Assembly (NCBI RefSeq): GCF_030268205.1
Contig: NZ_BSQF01000003.1
Location: 111,687 to 175,686 of the forward strand
Length of the DNA: 64,000 bases
DNA from: Allomuricauda sp. NBRC 101325
Lineage (GTDB): Bacteria > Bacteroidota > Bacteroidia > Flavobacteriales > Flavobacteriaceae
Direction: 5' to 3'
Below, one piece after another: positions 59,184 to 64,000 of this stretch. The translations under genes were made by a program, and so were the position numbers. Position 1 is the first letter of the stretch; the number at the start of each line of letters is the position of its first letter. Below the pieces are notes generated by a model. It had not been told where the DNA came from. It made no database searches and was given only the letters and a program-made list of their open reading frames with translations.

Positions 59184-59746
59184 TAAAGATTTTTAAGTGT
59201 TTCCAAAATAAAATCAATCCGATTATGGACCGTATCTTTTGGCACTTCGATGGGGTTATAGCCAAATTGGGTGTACGTGTTTACCAAGGCATGATGTAAA
59301 TGTTCGGCTTCTTCAAACGTTTCCAATCGTTCATTGTCCGAAACATAAATGTCCTTCCAAGGTGGCACTATAAAAACAATGTCGTACCGATGAATTTTGC
59401 AGGGATGTTCAAATTCCTCATCATACTGCTGACCAAAAAAATCCATATAGGCCAATACATCCGGGATACCTCTGTCAAAAAAGGTAATGGGCTCAAGGTT
59501 GTCCAGCGCATTGATGTACTGCGCTGTTCTTCCATGAAGCAAATCTTTGTTGAATTGCATGGCATCGTCCGCAAATACCAAAGGATTGGAGATAAATTCT
59601 TCCGAATTCCCTTTTGACTTTTCCTTTAAGGTCATGTCACGGATGATCTCATGGTAACAGATGTGTCCTTGTTCTTCCAAAACTTTTACAATGGAAGTTT
59701 TTCCAGTTCCAGGTGCACCCGTAATTACAACTTTGCTCTTGCCCAA
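59183..59746 (-). CDS. AAA/P-loop ATPase or kinase of NadR-like type
   Basis: The P-loop VVITGAPGTGKTSIVKVLEE and the Walker B-like region FFDRGIPDVLAYMDFFG, followed by IVFIVPPWKDIYVSDNERLE, fit the AAA_28/NadR kinase-like P-loop group. A TTG start at 59746 (or 59752) puts the P-loop ten residues in, like homologues; a longer frame to ATG 59836 would read into the promoter and overlap the divergent gene. 188 residues. It could phosphorylate a nucleoside or small molecule; substrate unknown. Coupled to recQ by a one-base overlap. Confidence 0.78.
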   Translation of the reverse strand: MGKSKVVITGAPGTGKTSIVKVLEEQGHICYHEIIRDMTLKEKSKGNSEEFISNPLVFADDAMQFNKDLLHGRTAQYINALDNLEPITFFDRGIPDVLAYMDFFGQQYDEEFEHPCKIHRYDIVFIVPPWKDIYVSDNERLETFEEAEHLHHALVNTYTQFGYNPIEVPKDTVHNRIDFILETLKNL

Positions 59747-59812
59747 AAACAATATTTTTACATTACAAAGTAATGAAATAGCCACAAGTAAAAAAAATTG
59801 TGGTCTAAGCCA

Positions 59813-59820
59813 TATATTTG
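59813..59820 (+). promoter_or_regulatory. Promoter -7 element of the DUF493 gene
   Basis: TATATTTG is a perfect TAnnTTTG, 14 bp before the ATG at 59835, so the transcript has a very short leader. Confidence 0.55.
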
Positions 59821-59834
59821 TAAAAAAATGAAAC

Positions 59835-60122
59835 ATGGATAAGGAAAGTTCAGATGAATTTTATGCAAGGTTAAAGGAACAGTTGTTGGAAAACACCAGC
59901 TGGCCATCCGACTACCTGTATAAATTCATTGTGCCTACCGACGAAAAGCGTATTGCCCAGATCCATGATATTTTTGATAACACAGGTGCGGTCATCGAAT
60001 CCAAAAAATCAAAAAAGGGCACTTACACCAGTTTATCGATAACGGTAAACCTAAAAAGTCCCGATGCCGTCATCGAAAAATATAAGGAAGTATCCGTGGT
60101 GGAAGGCGTAATTTCGCTCTAA
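59835..60122 (+). CDS. DUF493 (YbeD-like) family protein
   Basis: A 95-residue alpha/beta protein: FYARLKEQLLENTSWPSDYLYKFIVP, GAVIESKKSKKGTYTSLSITVNLKSPDAVIEKYKEVS. It matches the ferredoxin-like DUF493 family, compared with E. coli YbeD and of unknown role, with a possible ACT-like regulatory use. Cytoplasmic. It starts a plus-strand series with the DUF4290 and murA genes. Confidence 0.88.
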   Translation: MDKESSDEFYARLKEQLLENTSWPSDYLYKFIVPTDEKRIAQIHDIFDNTGAVIESKKSKKGTYTSLSITVNLKSPDAVIEKYKEVSVVEGVISL

Positions 60123-60205
60123 GGCCTTGATTTGCCATAATTTTATTAATTTGCGTACGTTAATGGAAAGACTTCCCGTTAATTAATTTTCATAATACAT
60201 TTAGT

Positions 60206-60853
60206 TTGAACTCAGTAGAAGATATAGAATACAATACAGAGCGTCCAAAGCTTTTTATTCCAGAGTATGGTCGTCATTTTCAGAAGATGGTGGACCATGC
60301 CGTAGCCATCGAGGACCGCGAGGAGCGAAATAAAATGGCCCAGGCCATTATCAGCGTCATGGGAAATCTTCAGCCCCATTTGCGTGATGTTCCTGATTTT
60401 CAGCATAAATTGTGGGACCAATTATTTATCATGTCCGATTTTAAATTGGACGTGGATTCTCCGTTTCCCATTACTTCCAAAGAAGTATTGCACCAGCGCC
60501 CTGGACCATTGGGCTATCCACAGAACCATCCTAAATACCGATTCTATGGCAACAACATCAAACGTATGATCGATGAGGCCATTAAATGGGAAAAAGGGGA
60601 TAAGCGTTCTGGATTGGAATATGCCATTGCCAACCACATGAAGAAATGTTACCTGAACTGGAACAAGGATACCGTGGAAGATTTGGTGATCTTTGGTCAT
60701 TTAAAGGAATTGAGCAATGGGGAAATTGATTTGGCAAAAGATGGAGAGAATCTTACAGAAAGCAACCAATTCTTAAAGAACAGACAAGCTAAATCCAATA
60801 GGACCCCCAGTAATAAAAAAGGTGGTCAAAGACCTCGCAAAAAAAGATTTTAA
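60206..60853 (+). CDS. DUF4290 family protein
   Basis: A Bacteroidota-only family: YNTERPKLFIPEYGRHFQKMVDHAV, NLQPHLRDVPDFQHKLWDQLFIMSDF and HQRPGPLGYPQNHPKYRFYG. 215 residues, ending in a very basic tail (KKGGQRPRKKRF) that could bind RNA or DNA. Function unknown. The start is TTG 60206-60208, since no ATG precedes the conserved region. It is 15 bp before murA, a conserved-looking neighbour. Confidence 0.85.
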   Translation: MNSVEDIEYNTERPKLFIPEYGRHFQKMVDHAVAIEDREERNKMAQAIISVMGNLQPHLRDVPDFQHKLWDQLFIMSDFKLDVDSPFPITSKEVLHQRPGPLGYPQNHPKYRFYGNNIKRMIDEAIKWEKGDKRSGLEYAIANHMKKCYLNWNKDTVEDLVIFGHLKELSNGEIDLAKDGENLTESNQFLKNRQAKSNRTPSNKKGGQRPRKKRF

Positions 60854-60868
60854 ACTCCAAAGGTATAC

Positions 60869-62176
60869 ATGGGTACATTTCGCATTGAGGGTGGACACCA
60901 ACTTCACGGTAGCATTACACCCCAAGGGGCAAAGAACGAAGCATTACAGATTCTTTGTGCAGTATTACTTTCAGAAGAAAAAATAACTATAAACAACATT
61001 CCCGACATTGTAGATGTCAATAAGTTGATTGCATTATTGGAGGATTTGGGCGTAAAAATCCAAAAGAAGGGCAAGGGTTCCTATACCTTCAAGGCAGATG
61101 ATGTGAACATGGAGTATTTGCAATCGGACCAGTTTAAACAAGATGGAAGGGCATTGCGAGGTTCTATTATGTTGGTGGGGCCTTTGTTGGCACGATTTGG
61201 TAAGGGATATATCCCAAAGCCAGGTGGTGATAAAATTGGTAGAAGAAGGCTGGATACCCACTTTGAGGGATTCATTAAGCTTGGCGCTAAATTCCGATAC
61301 AACAAAGAAGAGCATTTTTATGGAGTTGAAGCTGAAGAGCTTACAGGAACCTATATGTTGTTGGATGAAGCCTCGGTAACGGGTACTGCCAATATTGTGA
61401 TGGCCGCTGTTTTGGCCAAGGGAACCACAACCATTTATAATGCTGCCTGTGAACCCTATTTGCAACAATTGTGCAAGATGCTCAACCGAATGGGAGCTAA
61501 GATCACAGGAATTGGTTCCAATTTATTGACCATTGAAGGGGTGGAGTCCCTAGGTGGAACTGAGCACACTATGTTGCCCGATATGATCGAAATTGGAAGC
61601 TGGATCGGTCTGGCTGCCATGACCCAAAGTGAACTGACCATTAAAAATGTGAGTTGGGACGATTTAGGGTTGATTCCAAATGTTTTTAGAAAATTGGGGA
61701 TTACCGTTGAACGAAAAGGTGACGATATTTTTATCCCCAAACACGATAAAGGGTACAAGATCCAGAATTTTATCGATGGATCTATTCTTACCATTGCCGA
61801 TGCACCTTGGCCAGGATTAACTCCAGACCTTTTAAGTATTATTTTGGTGGTTGCCACCCAAGCAAAAGGCGAAGTGCTTATTCATCAAAAAATGTTTGAA
61901 AGCCGACTTTTCTTTGTGGATAAATTGATTGACATGGGCGCTAAGATCATTCTTTGTGATCCCCACCGAGCTACGGTTATCGGTCATGATTTTAAATCTA
62001 CTTTGAAAGCCACGACCATGGTATCTCCGGACATTAGGGCAGGGGTGTCACTTTTGATAGCTGCCTTATCAGCAAAGGGAACATCAACAATTCATAACAT
62101 TGAACAGATTGATCGCGGTTATGAAAACATTGATGAAAGACTTAGGGCCATTGGAGCAAAAATTGTTCGAGTATAA
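60869..62176 (+). CDS. murA: UDP-N-acetylglucosamine 1-carboxyvinyltransferase with Asp at the Cys115 site
   Basis: EPT family: GAKNEALQ (Lys22), RGSIMLVGPLLARFGKG, and GGDKIGRRRLDTHFEGF, then DEASVTGTANIVMA and RAGVSLLIAALSAKG. The catalytic loop reads PGGDKIG where E. coli has PGGCTIG, so the Cys attacked by fosfomycin is Asp (about residue 121). The enzyme starts peptidoglycan synthesis by adding enolpyruvate to UDP-GlcNAc. Asp at this site is known to keep activity and give natural fosfomycin resistance in other bacteria. 435 residues, complete. Confidence 0.96.
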   Translation: MGTFRIEGGHQLHGSITPQGAKNEALQILCAVLLSEEKITINNIPDIVDVNKLIALLEDLGVKIQKKGKGSYTFKADDVNMEYLQSDQFKQDGRALRGSIMLVGPLLARFGKGYIPKPGGDKIGRRRLDTHFEGFIKLGAKFRYNKEEHFYGVEAEELTGTYMLLDEASVTGTANIVMAAVLAKGTTTIYNAACEPYLQQLCKMLNRMGAKITGIGSNLLTIEGVESLGGTEHTMLPDMIEIGSWIGLAAMTQSELTIKNVSWDDLGLIPNVFRKLGITVERKGDDIFIPKHDKGYKIQNFIDGSILTIADAPWPGLTPDLLSIILVVATQAKGEVLIHQKMFESRLFFVDKLIDMGAKIILCDPHRATVIGHDFKSTLKATTMVSPDIRAGVSLLIAALSAKGTSTIHNIEQIDRGYENIDERLRAIGAKIVRV

Positions 62177-62178
62177 TT

Positions 62179-64000
62179 TTATTCATCCTTAGGGATCAAA
62201 ATAGTTACCCGTGTTCCGGTTGAAGTACCATTGTTCAGGTTTTCGATTTGGACTAGATCAAGATTGGTGAACTTACCCAATGACTCAATGCGTTTTTCAG
62301 TAATGGACATACCCCTAGAAATCCGTTCGTTTTGGTTGGTTCGTTTTGTTGATGTGATGCCGACACCATTGTCCTCGATGATACATTCGATAAATTCTGG
62401 ACTATCGTTGAAGTACAGGTTCAATTGTTTGGCCCCCTCTTTCGGCATCAAACCGTGAATAATGGCATTTTCGATATAGGGTTGCACCAAAAGCATGGGC
62501 ACTTCATGCGCATCCACATCCAAGTTTTCATCAATATGAAATGCGTATTGAAAACTATTGTCGAACCGCAACGCCTCCAGCTCCACATAAATTTTTAGCA
62601 ATTTGATTTCCTCACTCAACAGCAAACTTATGTTGATGGAACTTTCCAGCACTTGACGCAGTAATCTAGAAAACTTGCACAGATAATTGAGCGCATTTTC
62701 CCTATCGTTGGCATGGATCAACGATTGAATGGAGTTCAAGGAATTAAAAATAAAATGCGGGTTCATTTGGGCACGCAGCATTCGTTTTTCCAGTTCCCTG
62801 TTCATACTTTCGATAGTTAGGTTCTGCTCGGAAATCAAAGTGTTCTTTGCCAATAAAACGGCGTTGCTCTTCTTTTTGCTTCTAAATCGGATATACAATA
62901 AACTAGCTGAAAATAGCAAAAGCAATGAAATGATGAACAAATACAGCATTCGTTTGTTGTTCAAGGTAATTTCACTCCCCAATAGTGCCATTTGCAGTTC
63001 ATTTTCCTTGAGTTCACGGTCTTTAATGTAGACATCGTGTCGAATTTGGAGGTTCTGGATTTCTTTGATCTTGGTTTCATTCATTAGGCTATCTTTATAT
63101 TCCTGCGCCTTGTTCAAATGAAAAATAGCTTTATTCAATTGATTTGATTGCTCATAAATTTTGTAGGCATTATTATGAGCTTCTCTTTTTCGTTCATATG
63201 CCCCTTGCATGGTTTCAAGGACTTCAAAATTTTTATTGGAATAGTCGACAGCCTCTTCATATTTTTTTTGCTTAATCATAAGGCTTGTTAAATTTTGATA
63301 TGTTAAAGCATGACCTTGTTTTAAGGAAAGTTCGTTTGCCAATTCCAAAGCTTTTAAGAGATACTTCTTGGAGTTATCAAATTGATCCAATTGAAGATAA
63401 CAATGGCCAATTTGGCCATAAAGGTCGAAAAGCATCGTGTTTTTTCCTTGTTGTTCCCAATATGGTAATATTTTTAAGGACTTATCCAATGCGCCTTGGT
63501 AGTCTCCATCCATTAAGTATAAAATAGCTAAATAGAATTCAACGTTATATGATAAGTTGTTTCCATCAATTTCCAAAGCTTTCTTATAACTGGAAATTGC
63601 CTTTTCGTTATCGTTCATCAGACCATAAAGCACTCCTAGATTTATATAAATGGATGCAGTATTTCCTTTCAAGTTGAATGAGTCACTAATTTTGATACTG
63701 GTCAGATAGCTTTCTTGACTTGCTGGATAATCCCCAATGTTTTTATAAACTAAACCCATGGTTTTGTATACTTCTCGCACTAAATTATAATCACCAATTT
63801 GATTTGCTAACTTTAAACCTTGCTTCAAATAATCTATAGAAATTGCATAATTGTCTGTTATACCATAGGTTAATCCTAATGAATAAAGTGCCTTTGCCTC
63901 ACCGGATTTAAATTCAATTTCTTTGGATTTTTTCAAACTTAATATTCCATAAGCAGCCGCTTTTTCTTTATCAATATATCTAGATTTTATTCCTAAAAGC
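62179..64000 (-). CDS. TPR-containing sensor kinase, LytS-type (5' end outside window)
   Basis: The frame stays open from stop 62179-62181 to the window end and reads LGIKSRYIDKEKAAAYGILS upstream of the first in-window start codon, so the start is beyond 64000. TPR repeats fill most of the N-terminal part (AISIDYLKQGLKLANQIGDY, YPASQESYLTSIKISDSF, EKAISSYKKALEIDGNN). Then a coiled coil, one membrane helix (YLFIISLLLLFSASLLYIRF), and a His kinase of the LytS type: AQMNPHFIFNSLNSIQSLI with the His, then an HATPase region VQPYIENAIIHGL and EDNGVG. The cognate LytTR regulator would be expected upstream of it, outside the window. It converges on murA with a 2-bp gap. Confidence 0.9.
   Translation of the reverse strand, partial: LLGIKSRYIDKEKAAAYGILSLKKSKEIEFKSGEAKALYSLGLTYGITDNYAISIDYLKQGLKLANQIGDYNLVREVYKTMGLVYKNIGDYPASQESYLTSIKISDSFNLKGNTASIYINLGVLYGLMNDNEKAISSYKKALEIDGNNLSYNVEFYLAILYLMDGDYQGALDKSLKILPYWEQQGKNTMLFDLYGQIGHCYLQLDQFDNSKKYLLKALELANELSLKQGHALTYQNLTSLMIKQKKYEEAVDYSNKNFEVLETMQGAYERKREAHNNAYKIYEQSNQLNKAIFHLNKAQEYKDSLMNETKIKEIQNLQIRHDVYIKDRELKENELQMALLGSEITLNNKRMLYLFIISLLLLFSASLLYIRFRSKKKSNAVLLAKNTLISEQNLTIESMNRELEKRMLRAQMNPHFIFNSLNSIQSLIHANDRENALNYLCKFSRLLRQVLESSINISLLLSEEIKLLKIYVELEALRFDNSFQYAFHIDENLDVDAHEVPMLLVQPYIENAIIHGLMPKEGAKQLNLYFNDSPEFIECIIEDNGVGITSTKRTNQNERISRGMSITEKRIESLGKFTNLDLVQIENLNNGTSTGTRVTILIPKDE

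Overview
The window is chromosomal DNA of a member of the Bacteroidota, most likely a marine Flavobacteriaceae of the Muricauda/Allomuricauda kind; the genus is inferred from gene content and not proven. Direct signs are gliding genes gldF and gldG, a type IX secretion C-terminal sorting domain, Bacteroidota-only families (DUF4290, DUF6799-like), promoters with the -7 element TAnnTTTG, few Shine-Dalgarno sequences, and an AT-rich composition. No phage, complete insertion sequence, CRISPR array or rRNA operon was seen. Both window edges cut genes (1-537 and 62179-64000).

Layout. 1-9151: end of a T9SS-sorted protein, a PHP tyrosine phosphatase, a histidine kinase/OmpR regulator pair, small unknowns, an M1 aminopeptidase lipoprotein, a repeat protein and a beta-barrel protein. 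9155-12858: four-gene minus operon (DUF3237, aromatic-acid type MFS permease, FAD monooxygenase, exported acetolactate decarboxylase-like protein). 12928-15797: four overlapping minus genes including an ABC-2 exporter. 15927-28475: a complete L-rhamnose locus. A GH78 rhamnosidase frees rhamnose; isomerase, kinase and an aldolase/dehydrogenase fusion convert it to DHAP and lactate; LldD oxidises lactate to pyruvate. An NCS1-type permease closes the operon, and a GntR/LacI-like regulator sits between two copies of a shared upstream element. 28513-37188: housekeeping (mnmE, dnaN, gldF/gldG, SAM hydroxide adenosyltransferase, phoH, purC).

37316-48945 is the most system-like region, an acetate-switch locus. 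It holds an InsA-like zinc-ribbon/HTH protein, porin, DUF4212 plus sodium:solute symporter, DUF3311-like peptide plus a CrbS/CbrA-like symporter-STAC-histidine kinase, a receiver-only regulator and acs. Converging on these are a DEDDh exonuclease and a cNMP/CBS/DUF294 nucleotidyltransferase. The regulator has no DNA-binding domain, so the output path is open. 49051-53389: M20 amidohydrolase, VOC protein, Tat-exported molybdopterin subunit without its iron-sulfur partner. 53390-62176: tRNA-Met with clear promoter and terminator, START-like protein, class IV aminotransferase, YqgE, HU, fmt, recQ, an AAA ATPase, DUF493, DUF4290 and murA, whose active-site cysteine is replaced by aspartate. The window closes inside a TPR/LytS-type kinase.

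The strongest observations are the paired rhamnose operators, the CrbS-like acetate module with its orphan receiver and InsA-like neighbour, the hexanucleotide tandem repeat ahead of the NCS1 permease, and the four-gene monooxygenase operon.
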